This document shows, in pieces, positions 1 through 7,078 of a DNA stretch of 9,399 nucleotides. The notes beneath the pieces are model-generated. The model was not told the origin of the DNA. It did not search any database and saw only the letters and a list, made by a program, of their open reading frames with translations. Each line of letters starts with the position of its first letter. Position 1 is the stretch's first letter. Source of the DNA: Gammaproteobacteria bacterium (GTDB lineage Bacteria; Pseudomonadota; Gammaproteobacteria; DSM-19610); NCBI GenBank assembly GCA_011371465.1, contig DRQL01000136.1:1-9399 (forward strand), in the 5' to 3' direction. The position numbers were made by a program, and so were the translations under genes.

Positions 1-22
1 GGATTTGTACGTTTGGCTATCT

Positions 23-38
23 CTGGAATCAATTCCAG
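23..38. repeat. Small perfect hairpin near left edge
   Basis: Positions 23-29 (CTGGAAT) are the exact reverse complement of 32-38 (ATTCCAG). This gives either a 7-base stem with a 2-base centre or, more realistically, a 6-base stem with a TCAA loop. No T-run follows within a few bases on either strand, so it is not a convincing intrinsic terminator. It could be an operator or the end of a feature that lies outside the window. Its role is unknown. Confidence 0.4.
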
Positions 39-88
39 GCACACGGCTTATTACAGCCAGCTTTTCCCGTAAAAACCGCGTAGATCAT

Positions 89-164
89 GTAGGTCGGGTT
101 AGGTACGCAGTGCCGTAACCCGACATCGTGCCTGTCGGATTACGCTAACGCTAATCCGACCTAC
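89..164. repeat. Double-hairpin intergenic repeat (GTAGGTCGG...CCGACCTAC)
   Basis: Two hairpins sit side by side. In the first, 93-101 (GTCGGGTTA) pairs with 116-124 (TAACCCGAC). In the second, 134-142 (GTCGGATTA) pairs with 152-160 (TAATCCGAC). The outer ends 89-97 (GTAGGTCGG) and 156-164 (CCGACCTAC) are also complementary, so the whole unit can fold as one long stem instead. The two inner stems differ by one base pair (G versus A), as if one palindromic unit had been duplicated. Similar 'GTAGGTCGGGTTA' palindromes are, from general knowledge, dispersed between genes in several gammaproteobacteria. The repeat starts 82 bases downstream of the pqiC stop and could help to end or stabilise that transcript. 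No coding potential was seen in 1-245. Confidence 0.75.
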
Positions 165-245
165 GGGGTAGGTGCGGAGCCATTGACCGGTTTCTGTCGT
201 TCATCACAGGATACTCACCGGGAATGCGCAGGTCAGGCAGACTCA

Positions 246-863
246 TCAGGACGGACAGCCCGGTGTGCTGCGGGCGATCTGCCCGGCTATTTCCTGGCTG
301 AGTCCTGCAACGGCATGGCTCATGGCGCTGACATATTCCGGGTAACCCGGGCCTGCCGGGGTTTCTTCAAAGCGGAAACGGTGCGCAGCGAGTTCACAGC
401 GTTGTTCACCGTCAAGCAGGCGCCAGACACCTTCAAACCTGGCCACCTTTCCTACCTCTCCGTCGAAGCGGAACACCTGCACGGTGACCTGGAAATCCGG
501 GTGATCGCTGCTGGACCAGGGATGCAGCAGAATGCTGTCGGTATGCAGGCGACTCATCAGGTTCTGCGCCAGCACGCGCGTCAGGTCCCGGTTCAGGTCG
601 CCACCCCAGCGGTCGAACTCCGACAGGCCGAGGCGATTGGGTTCCGGGCGTGTCACAATCTGCGGGCGATCGAAAAAGTCCGGCATGGTGATCGGACCCA
701 GCCCGACACTCAGTGATTCGGTCTCTGTACTGCGGCCGGCAACCGGTGTACCGGGTTCGGCATTCAGCACATAGAAGTCGGCGGGTCGTGAAGCACCCCC
801 GATACTGCAACCGGCCTGCAACAGCACCAGTACGACCACTAAAAGGTAATTTTTCTGCATCAT
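246..863 (-). CDS. pqiC: PqiC-type outer-membrane lipoprotein (ABC_trans_aux / DUF330)
   Basis: This is a 205-residue lipoprotein that would be anchored in the outer membrane. In E. coli, PqiC sits at the outer-membrane end of the PqiB tunnel. A hydrophobic signal (about residues 5-16) leads to LQAGC, with Cys19 as the lipidated residue. The -3 position is Gln, so the lipobox is slightly atypical, and Ser20 (+2) favours outer-membrane sorting. The family hallmark is at residues 52-72: a VGLGPITMP stretch followed by DRPQIVTR. A second conserved block at 82-101 (EFDRWGGDL...LAQNL) supports the assignment. The start at 863 is preceded by GAGGA (871-875), which overlaps the pqiB stop, with a 10-base gap between the genes. 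This implies translational coupling. A start three bases later (860) is also possible. The protein is slightly longer than E. coli PqiC. Confidence 0.93.
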   Translation of the reverse strand: MMQKNYLLVVVLVLLQAGCSIGGASRPADFYVLNAEPGTPVAGRSTETESLSVGLGPITMPDFFDRPQIVTRPEPNRLGLSEFDRWGGDLNRDLTRVLAQNLMSRLHTDSILLHPWSSSDHPDFQVTVQVFRFDGEVGKVARFEGVWRLLDGEQRCELAAHRFRFEETPAGPGYPEYVSAMSHAVAGLSQEIAGQIARSTPGCPS

Positions 864-873
864 GTTCGTGTCC

Positions 874-2514
874 TCAGGGTGCGCCCTTGCCTTTGATCAG
901 TGCTTCCGGATGTCGTTCCAGGTATTCCGCCATTACCCGCAGCGAACGCGCAGCGGCACTGAATTCCTTCAGCGTATCCTGCAACTGGCTGCCGATCTTG
1001 CCATCGGAGGAAGCACTGGCTTCCAGCGTCGCCATTGCCCGGTTTGCTGTCTGTAATGTTTTCTGCAGTTCGTCCGCCAGTTCCGGAACGTCCTCTTCCA
1101 GCGAGGAAGCCAGCGCGGAGGTCGACACCATCAGTTTGTTGAGATTGCTCAGGGTGCCCTGCAGGTCCGCTTTTTCCAGGCGGTCCAGGATCTTGTTGAT
1201 GCTGGCAACGATGCCTTCCAGCGTGTTCGGCAGGGTCGGGATTTCCGGGTAACGGCCATCGGTGAGCATCACCGCGGGCGGCGCATCCGGGAACAGGCCG
1301 ATCTCCACAAACAGCTGCCCGGTAAGCAGGCTGCCGGTCTGCAGACGCGCGCGCAGGCCGCGCTTGACCAGCTCCTCGATTCTCGCCACCGGGTCTTTTT
1401 CAAACCGGCTTTTTTCCTGCTTTCCGTTATCCGCCTGGTCGATGTCCCGGTACGCCTCGGTACGCTGCGGTTCCAGGTCGATCACCACCACCGGGCCGAC
1501 AATGCCCTTGTGTTTGGGGTCAGCACCCAGGTCAATCGACTTTACCGTACCCACCCGGATGCCACGGTACTCAACCGGCGCCCCGACGCTCAGGCCACGC
1601 ACCGTACCGTCAAACCTCAGCACAAAGGTCGCGGTCTGGGTGATGGGTCGCTCCAGCGCCTTGCTACGGTTTTCATACAGGGTAAATACCGTGTTCTCAC
1701 TGGCAACCGGGGTATCCAGAAACTCGGGCAGCGTCTCGAAAGCAACGCCGCCACTGAGCAGGGACATCAGGGATTCCATCTCGAATTTTGCACCCGACGC
1801 ATCCATGGAAATGCTTACCCCGCCCACGTTCCAGAAATAGGTGCCGGTGTGCACATACTTGTCGTAGGGCGCCTGCACAAAAACGCCGATATCGACGTAG
1901 CTGTAGTCATCGGCCAGCTTGTAGTCGGTAATCTCGCCGATATCGAACTGACGAAAGTACACCGGGGCACCGATGGAAATGGAACCCAGTGATTCAGCCC
2001 GCAGCCGGAACCGTGTGCCTTCCTTGTCGATGGTGACAATCGGGGGTTTCTCCAGCCCGGTAAATGCCTTCTGCGGCTTCCCCGCTTTATTGGGTTCAAA
2101 CGCGATATAGGCGCCGCTCAGCAGGGTACCCAGGCCGGTAATGCCGCCCGCTCCGACACGCGGCTTTACCACCCAGAAACGGCTTTTGTCCGTCAGGTAC
2201 TCTCCTGTACCCGCCAGCATGGTGATGCTCAACTGCACGGCTTTCAGGTCTTCCGTAAAATCCACCCGGTTGACCGTACCCACCGTCACGTCCCGGAATT
2301 TCACCTGGGTCTTGCCTTCCTCGATGCCCTCTGCCGTGTGGAAGGTAACCGTGATCTCCGGGCCTTTTTCGGATTCGGTTTTGTAGAACAGCCAGCCACC
2401 GACCAGCAGCGCAACCAGTGGCAACAGCCACACCACCGGGAAGCCCTTGCTCTCCGCATCCACGATTGCCTCAGGCACTTCCTCGATATCGCCTGGCTGG
2501 TTTGGCATTGTCAT
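874..2514 (-). CDS. pqiB: PqiB, three-MCE-domain membrane-spanning lipid-transport protein
   Basis: This is a 546-residue protein, the same length as I remember for E. coli PqiB. MCE (MlaD-type) proteins form hexameric rings, and PqiB stacks three rings and a helical needle into a tube that carries lipids across the periplasm. Visible here are a short cytoplasmic tail, one transmembrane helix (about 25-45, GFPVVWLLPLVALLVGGWLF), and then three MCE repeats. The repeats are at roughly 52-145 (TAEGIEEGKTQVKFRDVTVG), 168-262 (LGSISIGAPVYFRQFDIG) and 296-410 (VRGLSVGAPVEYRGIRVG). A long helical region (about 430-535) follows and ends in YLERHPEALIKGK. The start codon shares one base with the stop of the upstream gene (TAATG) and has GGGAGA six bases before it (2521-2526). 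The gene is transcribed with both pqiA halves and pqiC. Confidence 0.96.
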   Translation of the reverse strand: MTMPNQPGDIEEVPEAIVDAESKGFPVVWLLPLVALLVGGWLFYKTESEKGPEITVTFHTAEGIEEGKTQVKFRDVTVGTVNRVDFTEDLKAVQLSITMLAGTGEYLTDKSRFWVVKPRVGAGGITGLGTLLSGAYIAFEPNKAGKPQKAFTGLEKPPIVTIDKEGTRFRLRAESLGSISIGAPVYFRQFDIGEITDYKLADDYSYVDIGVFVQAPYDKYVHTGTYFWNVGGVSISMDASGAKFEMESLMSLLSGGVAFETLPEFLDTPVASENTVFTLYENRSKALERPITQTATFVLRFDGTVRGLSVGAPVEYRGIRVGTVKSIDLGADPKHKGIVGPVVVIDLEPQRTEAYRDIDQADNGKQEKSRFEKDPVARIEELVKRGLRARLQTGSLLTGQLFVEIGLFPDAPPAVMLTDGRYPEIPTLPNTLEGIVASINKILDRLEKADLQGTLSNLNKLMVSTSALASSLEEDVPELADELQKTLQTANRAMATLEASASSDGKIGSQLQDTLKEFSAAARSLRVMAEYLERHPEALIKGKGAP

Positions 2515-3122
2515 TACTTTTCTCCCTGGTAATCCCAGATCAGGCGCGGGTCAAAATTCATGGCCGAAAACATGGTCAGTATAACCACCGCGGAGAATGC
2601 GATGGCACCCGCTCCCGGCTCTATGGTTGCCACGGTACCTACGTTGACCAGTGCCGCCAGCAGCGCCACCACAAAAATATCGACCATCGACCAGCGCCCG
2701 ACCAGCTCCACCACCCGGTACAGTCGGGTGCGCTGCTGCTTGCGCCGGGGTGACTTGCGCTGCACGGTAATCAACAGGTACAGCAGCGCGATCATTTTCA
2801 GCAGCGGCACCAGCACGCTGGCGACAAACACGATCAGCGCCAGCGGCCAGTCCCCGTGTACGAACAGGTAGATCACACCACTCAGGATGGTATCAGACTG
2901 TGATTTACCGAACGACACGACCGTCATCACCGGGTACAGGTTGGCTGGCAGGTAGGCAATCATGGCGGCAATCAGGAAGGCCCAGGTCTGGCTGAGGCTG
3001 GCCGGTTTACGCAGGTGCATGGGAGAACTGCAGCGCGGACAGTGGGTGTGACCGGCGGCCGGCAGGTGCAACAGCAACCCGCAGGTATGACAACTCGCCA
3101 GGCCGGCGTCTATGGCCCTCAT
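2514..3122 (-). CDS. pqiA: PqiA C-terminal half as a separate protein
   Basis: This 202-residue inner-membrane protein corresponds to the second half of E. coli PqiA. A zinc-ribbon-like cluster (Cys11, Cys14, Cys28, Cys31) is followed by about four transmembrane helices (45-68, 93-119, 143-166, 172-188). Family signatures are YLPANLYPVMTV (57-68), VGRWSMVDIFVVA (141-153) and the terminal FDPRLIWD (190-197). I chose the ATG at 3122 because it overlaps the preceding gene's stop in an ATGA arrangement and has GGAGA eight bases upstream (3131-3135). A start at 3158 would add 12 residues with no family support. PqiA supports the PqiB tube at the inner membrane and probably loads or extracts lipid. 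The symbol is shared with the other half because together they equal one PqiA. Confidence 0.93.
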   Translation of the reverse strand: MRAIDAGLASCHTCGLLLHLPAAGHTHCPRCSSPMHLRKPASLSQTWAFLIAAMIAYLPANLYPVMTVVSFGKSQSDTILSGVIYLFVHGDWPLALIVFVASVLVPLLKMIALLYLLITVQRKSPRRKQQRTRLYRVVELVGRWSMVDIFVVALLAALVNVGTVATIEPGAGAIAFSAVVILTMFSAMNFDPRLIWDYQGEK

Positions 3123-3763
3123 GGGCGCTTTCTCCGCGGAACACCCAGCCTGTGCCACAACAGGTGCCGGTCAAACGCGGAACTCGCCGCTGCGAATACC
3201 AGGATCAGGCCCACGAATGCATACAGGGAATTCCCGGTATGCATGGTCGCCATGTTACCCAGTTTGACGAAAGCCACCAGCACGCCCAGCATGAACACGT
3301 CCAGCATCACCCAGGGTTCCAGGTGACCAATCCAGGCCAGTAGCAGGCGCACCGCGGGCCACGACTGCCGGAAACGCACCGACAACATCACGTACAGGCC
3401 GCTTGACATCATTAACGCAGGCGCCAGGATGCTGGTCAGGAATACGACGACTGCGAGCTCTCCCATACCGGCGTTATACATCGCGCGGGACGCGCCAAAC
3501 AGGGTGCAGACTTCCTTCCGACCCCCGATCTCCAGCGTCAGGAACGGGAAAATATTGGCCAGCAACAGCAAAACCAGCGCGGTAATATACAATGCGATGG
3601 GACGGTCCAGGCCACCCCGGGGGTTACGTGCCAGCACCGCACCACAGACGTGGCATCGCGCAGTCGCCCCGGGCGCCAGCACGGGAACGCGATGCAGTTC
3701 ATCGCATTCATGGCAGGCAGCCATTTCGGCAAGCGCGGTAGCGGCGCGTTCAGGCATGCTCAT
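3119..3763 (-). CDS. pqiA: PqiA N-terminal half as a separate protein
   Basis: This is the first gene of the pqi operon, an inner-membrane protein of 214 residues from the start chosen here. It has a zinc-ribbon-like cluster (Cys17, Cys20, Cys37, Cys40 in CHEC...CHVC) and four likely membrane helices at about 55-75, 98-127, 146-168 and 178-197. It shows PqiA-type features: LLLLANIFPFL (65-75), LEPWVMLDVFMLGVLVAFVKL (148-168) and a closing DRHLLWHR. The chosen ATG (3763) lacks a clear ribosome site. An ATG six bases later (3757) is possible. One at 3880 has AGGA upstream, but would overlap the divergent gene and add a stretch that does not look like PqiA. The stop at 3119 overlaps the next gene's ATG by four bases. 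N- and C-halves together total 416 residues, against about 417 for one-piece E. coli PqiA (from memory). Confidence 0.9.
   Translation of the reverse strand: MSMPERAATALAEMAACHECDELHRVPVLAPGATARCHVCGAVLARNPRGGLDRPIALYITALVLLLLANIFPFLTLEIGGRKEVCTLFGASRAMYNAGMGELAVVVFLTSILAPALMMSSGLYVMLSVRFRQSWPAVRLLLAWIGHLEPWVMLDVFMLGVLVAFVKLGNMATMHTGNSLYAFVGLILVFAAASSAFDRHLLWHRLGVPRRKRP
3131..3135 (-). promoter_or_regulatory. Ribosome binding site deciding the start of the second pqiA half
   Basis: GGAGA on the minus strand lies eight bases before the ATG at 3122, inside the last codons of the preceding gene. Together with the ATGA overlap, this shows that the second half has its own translation start. It therefore argues against a sequencing frameshift that has broken one long pqiA. 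Confidence 0.7.
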
Positions 3764-3878
3764 AGCGGGCAGATTATCCACGCTTTCCAGGGCGTATACC
3801 AGCCCTGCCGTAAACTGATATTTGACCGGCGAAGCGGTATAGTTAGGTTGAATCGACGCGCCCGTTACCGGAGGAAGC
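3764..3878. promoter_or_regulatory. Divergent intergenic region between the pqi operon and a solute-binding protein gene
   Basis: About 115 bases separate the two divergent starts, so both promoters must lie here. On the plus strand the best sigma-70-like pair is CTGATA (3815-3820), a 17-base spacer and TATAGT (3838-3843). These match 4 of 6 and 5 of 6 of the consensus and sit about 35 bases before the ATG at 3879. On the minus strand I found no good pair. GATAAT occurs only nine bases before the pqiA ATG, with no matching -35. Promoter calls by eye are weak. Confidence 0.35.
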
Positions 3879-4664
3879 ATGAAACATCCTGTCAAGTTGC
3901 TCACCGCCCTGCTGCTGTTTCTGGCAACCATTGCCGGGCCGGTTGCCGCGGAAAGCCTGAACGTAGTCTACAGCGGCAAATGGCCCCCCTATGCCGACGC
4001 CAGCCTGCCCGGGCAGGGGCTGGGCGTCGACCTGGTCACTACGGCATTGCAGCGCGCCGGCTACGAAACCATCCTGCAGATCGATTCGCTGGACCGGATA
4101 CTGGAAGGCGGCAAGCTCGGGGTATACGACGTGTTTGCCACGCCCTGGTACAGCGACGAACGCAACGAGTACCTGGACTACAGCAAACCGTATCTCCAGT
4201 CCTATATCCGCTTCGTGAAAAAGAAAGGCTCCGATATCGAGTTCAACAGCGTCAGCGACCTGAACGGCCTGCTGATCGGCGTGGTGCAGGACTACGCCTA
4301 TGACGAGGAATTCAACCATTCACGCAAGCTGACCAGGATCAGCGAACGCAACCTGATCCAGAACCTGCTCAAGCTTAAACAGGGTCGCCTCGATCTTGCC
4401 GTGGACGATGAACTGGTGCTGCTGTACGAGATCAACCAGTACATGCCGAACAGCCGGGATGATTTTGTCATCCTCCCCAAACCGCTGGCGGTACGCGGTA
4501 TCCATATCGGCGTCAGCCGGGAGAATCCCCGTCACGCCGAGATCGTGGCCGCCTTCGACAAGGCCATCGGGGCCATGAAAAAAGACGGCAGCTACGACAG
4601 GATTCTGCAGAAACATTTTGCTTATATAAAGAACCCTGCCGGCAAACCGGTTCAGAAAGAATAG
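3879..4664 (+). CDS. Periplasmic solute-binding protein, family 3 (amino-acid type), orphan
   Basis: This is a 261-residue secreted protein of the extracellular solute-binding family 3 (SBP_bac_3, HisJ/GlnH-like). Residues 1-24 form a classical signal peptide (KLLTALLLFLATIAG core, likely cut after VAA). The mature chain opens with LNVVYSGKWPPYA, typical of orphan family-3 binders, and shows both lobes: GVYDVFATPWYSDERNEYLDYSKPY (81-105, described in two parts: GVYDVFATPW, then YSDERNEYLDYSKPY) and DLNGLLIGVVQDYAY (127-141). Arg95 in S-x-x-R and Asp177 in LAVDDE line up by eye with the Arg and Asp that hold the carboxylate and amino group of amino acids in HisJ-type proteins. This suggests an amino-acid-like ligand, but that is inference. 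No permease or ATPase gene of an ABC importer is adjacent. GGAGGA precedes the ATG. The 3' end overlaps the convergent gene by 13 bases. Confidence 0.88.
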   Translation: MKHPVKLLTALLLFLATIAGPVAAESLNVVYSGKWPPYADASLPGQGLGVDLVTTALQRAGYETILQIDSLDRILEGGKLGVYDVFATPWYSDERNEYLDYSKPYLQSYIRFVKKKGSDIEFNSVSDLNGLLIGVVQDYAYDEEFNHSRKLTRISERNLIQNLLKLKQGRLDLAVDDELVLLYEINQYMPNSRDDFVILPKPLAVRGIHIGVSRENPRHAEIVAAFDKAIGAMKKDGSYDRILQKHFAYIKNPAGKPVQKE

Positions 4665-7078
4665 TCGTCGACGGGAGCCCCGCTGTCTGCATCCGTGTTG
4701 TCCGGGGTTTTGAAAATCGTCTTCAACCAGGACATCAGCCGGTTCTCTTCCGGCTCTGCTTCCACCACAGCCGGCGCCGGCGCTGACGCTTCGGGGGCGG
4801 ACGCCACCACGGGTGGCGCGTCCACACGGGACTGCAGCGCCAGCAAGCGGGCATCGCCTGGCATGACACGAAGTCCCCGCGCTATATACCGCCTGGCCTT
4901 GCTGCGGTCCTTTTGCGTCAACGCCCGGTTACCCAGCGTGACATAGCGCTCCACGATCTGGTCGAGGCCGAACAGCGCTGCGCGGTTACCCGGTTCCAGC
5001 TCCAGCACCTGCTGATAGTACTGGTAGGCATTATTGTCCGCCGGGATCAGCAACCGGTAGTCACGCACGGCGCGTTGTCCCAGGGAAAGCAATTCGATGA
5101 TGCGATCTTCGCGCGACCGGGGCGCCGGCCTGTGTTCTTCCGGAACCGCGACCGGCCGGGTAACTTCGGGTTCGGCTACCGGTCCCTGCGGAGCCGCCGG
5201 TGTAACTGCTGCCAACACCACGGGCTCTACCGGTTCCTGCATCGGCCCGGGCACACCTGCCCCGCCCTCTTCTCTTGGCGGCACAGCGGGATCTCCCGGC
5301 GTCCGGGCTGCCGGAACCACTGTGCCCGGACCAGGCAGCGACGGCTCACTGTCGGAGGATGAATGCATGTCCACGGGCGACATGGCGCCGGCATCGTCAC
5401 CGGCGATCTCCACGACCGGAGCAGGTACCGGCGGCGCCGGGGTATAGGGAATACGGGGGATCGCTTCATCCGCACGGGGAACGGATTCATCACGGTCGAC
5501 CTCTTCCGCCCGGGCAAGCAGCAGCGGATCGCCTCCGGGTTCGGAGGAAGAAACCGTACCTGTTTCTGCCGGAGCAACCGCTGCTGCCGGGGTCGCCCGT
5601 TCCGCCGGCCTTTGCTGCATGGCACTGTATTGCCCGGCCGGCTTGTCGGCAGCTGAATCCAGCAGCAGGGTCAGCGCCAGGGCCGTTACCACCAGGGCAC
5701 CCAACCCCAGCGCCGGCCGGCCACTCAGCAGCGGTTGCCGCTCGAACAGGCGCTGTACCGCACCCGGGAATCGGTGCAGCGACTCCTTCACCTGCTGGCA
5801 GACGGAACTTGCGAACAGGCTGGACAGGCGCTTGCCCAGGCGATCGGCTGCGGCGACCAGGTATGATTGCGCACGCCGGTGTTGCGACGAGGGGGGTGAC
5901 TTCCAGGCGGGAATACTCACCTGCCCCGCAGTCCGACGCGGACGGGGTTGTGTGGCAGCCGATCCGGAGGATGCCGGCGGCCGGCACCCGGACAGCTGTT
6001 CTTCGTTTTCCACCCCCGCTTCGCCCGTTACCACGGCTTCCCTGATCGCACCGGTAACCGACCGGGTGCGGTCCGCAGCTGCTCTCTGCGTGTATTCAAC
6101 CCCGCTTCGTTGCCCGACGTCAGCCGCCGGGGCCGCTTCCGGTAATTCAGCAGCCGATGCCGGTGTCAGTGGCGCAGCGTGCAGTGCCAGGTCTGCGACA
6201 GACAACGTACCGTTTTCCAGCCCGGCCAACCCGGCATCTTCACTGGTTTCACCGTTCAACGGCGCCAGGCGTTCTTCCTGCATGGTACCGGCGACCTCAA
6301 GGACATCACGCTCATCCAGCGTATGCTTCTTCTCCATGAAACCGTCCAGCAACAGTCTTGTGCAGATCTTGTTGATATGCCTGGGCACGCCCCTGCTGAA
6401 GCGGTAGATCGCCAGCAGCGCTTCCCCGCTCACGGCGGGATCACCCTGCCAGTCCGCCTTGCGCAAACGGTGCTCCATGTAGTCGCGGGTATCGGTAAGA
6501 CTCAGGGGATCGAGGTGGCAAGCCCCGATCACGCGCTGCTGGAACTGTTCCATCGCCGGTTCCCGCATCAGGTCGCGCAGTCGTTCCTGCCCGACCAGGA
6601 ACAGCTGCAGCAAGGGGCGTGAGTCCAGTTGCATGTCCGCCAGCAGCCGCAGTTCCTCGAGCGCCGGGTAGGAAAGTCCCTGCGCCTCATCGATGATCAG
6701 CAGCACCCGTTTCCCGGCGCTGATCTGCTCGATAAAGAACCGCCGAAGGCGCACCAGTACCGTTGCCTTGTCCAGCCCCTCCACGTCCAGGCCATAGGCA
6801 TACGCCACCACGCGCATCAGGTCGGACGCTTCCACGTTGGCGGTGGCCACGCGGGCGGCAACCACCTCGGAAAGTTCCAGCTCGTCCAGGAATACCTGCG
6901 CCAGCGTGGTCTTGCCGATACCCGGTCGGCCGGTCACCATAATGAAGCCCTCGCCCAGTTTCAGTGCGTACTGAAGGTAGGCATAAGCCTGTTCATGACC
7001 GGGGTGGCGGAAACAGAACTTGGGATCCGGCGTCAACCTGAACGGGTTGTCACTCAGATGGTAGAAAGCTTCGAACAT
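4652..7078 (-). CDS. ExeA/XrtA-type AAA ATPase with transmembrane helix, Pro/Ala linker and TPR-like tail
   Basis: This 808-residue bitopic protein has four parts. (1) Residues 1-270 are an AAA ATPase of the ExeA/GspA, MshM or PEP-CTERM (XrtA)-associated type: it opens MFEAFYHLSDNPFRLTPDP, with Walker A GRPGIGKT (50-57), Walker B VLLIIDE (125-131) and GVPRHINKIC (230-239). (2) A variable region is followed by one transmembrane helix (about 455-473), with basic residues before and acidic after, which puts the ATPase in the cytoplasm. (3) A Pro/Ala/Glu-rich linker (about 478-655) would be periplasmic. (4) A helical, TPR-like domain (about 656-755, with YYQQVLELEPGNRAA and KARRYIARGLRVMPGDA) comes next, then a short amphipathic stretch near the end (LMSWLKTIFK). 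ExeA itself usually ends in a peptidoglycan-binding domain, and I see none. The ATG at 7078 has AGGGG eight bases upstream, and the in-frame extension to 7207 does not resemble the family. Its process (secretion, pilus or exopolysaccharide) cannot be told from this window. Confidence 0.85.
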   Translation of the reverse strand: MFEAFYHLSDNPFRLTPDPKFCFRHPGHEQAYAYLQYALKLGEGFIMVTGRPGIGKTTLAQVFLDELELSEVVAARVATANVEASDLMRVVAYAYGLDVEGLDKATVLVRLRRFFIEQISAGKRVLLIIDEAQGLSYPALEELRLLADMQLDSRPLLQLFLVGQERLRDLMREPAMEQFQQRVIGACHLDPLSLTDTRDYMEHRLRKADWQGDPAVSGEALLAIYRFSRGVPRHINKICTRLLLDGFMEKKHTLDERDVLEVAGTMQEERLAPLNGETSEDAGLAGLENGTLSVADLALHAAPLTPASAAELPEAAPAADVGQRSGVEYTQRAAADRTRSVTGAIREAVVTGEAGVENEEQLSGCRPPASSGSAATQPRPRRTAGQVSIPAWKSPPSSQHRRAQSYLVAAADRLGKRLSSLFASSVCQQVKESLHRFPGAVQRLFERQPLLSGRPALGLGALVVTALALTLLLDSAADKPAGQYSAMQQRPAERATPAAAVAPAETGTVSSSEPGGDPLLLARAEEVDRDESVPRADEAIPRIPYTPAPPVPAPVVEIAGDDAGAMSPVDMHSSSDSEPSLPGPGTVVPAARTPGDPAVPPREEGGAGVPGPMQEPVEPVVLAAVTPAAPQGPVAEPEVTRPVAVPEEHRPAPRSREDRIIELLSLGQRAVRDYRLLIPADNNAYQYYQQVLELEPGNRAALFGLDQIVERYVTLGNRALTQKDRSKARRYIARGLRVMPGDARLLALQSRVDAPPVVASAPEASAPAPAVVEAEPEENRLMSWLKTIFKTPDNTDADSGAPVDDYSF

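Noticed and set aside
183..716. Plus-strand open frame of 177 codons opposite pqiC
   Set aside because: It lies antisense to a confident lipoprotein gene, starts with TTG, and its translation shows no domain-like pattern. It is a shadow frame of GC-rich coding sequence.
3764..3931. Upstream extension of the first pqiA half to 3880 or 3931
   Set aside because: Although AGGA stands before the ATG at 3880, the added residues show no PqiA similarity and would overlap the divergent gene's start and promoter. The start at 3763 is preferred, with some doubt.
5275..6407. Long plus-strand open frames (up to about 260 codons) opposite the ATPase linker region
   Set aside because: They are antisense to the low-complexity Pro/Ala region, which naturally lacks stops on the other strand. 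The translations are rich in Arg, Ala, Pro and Gly without motifs.
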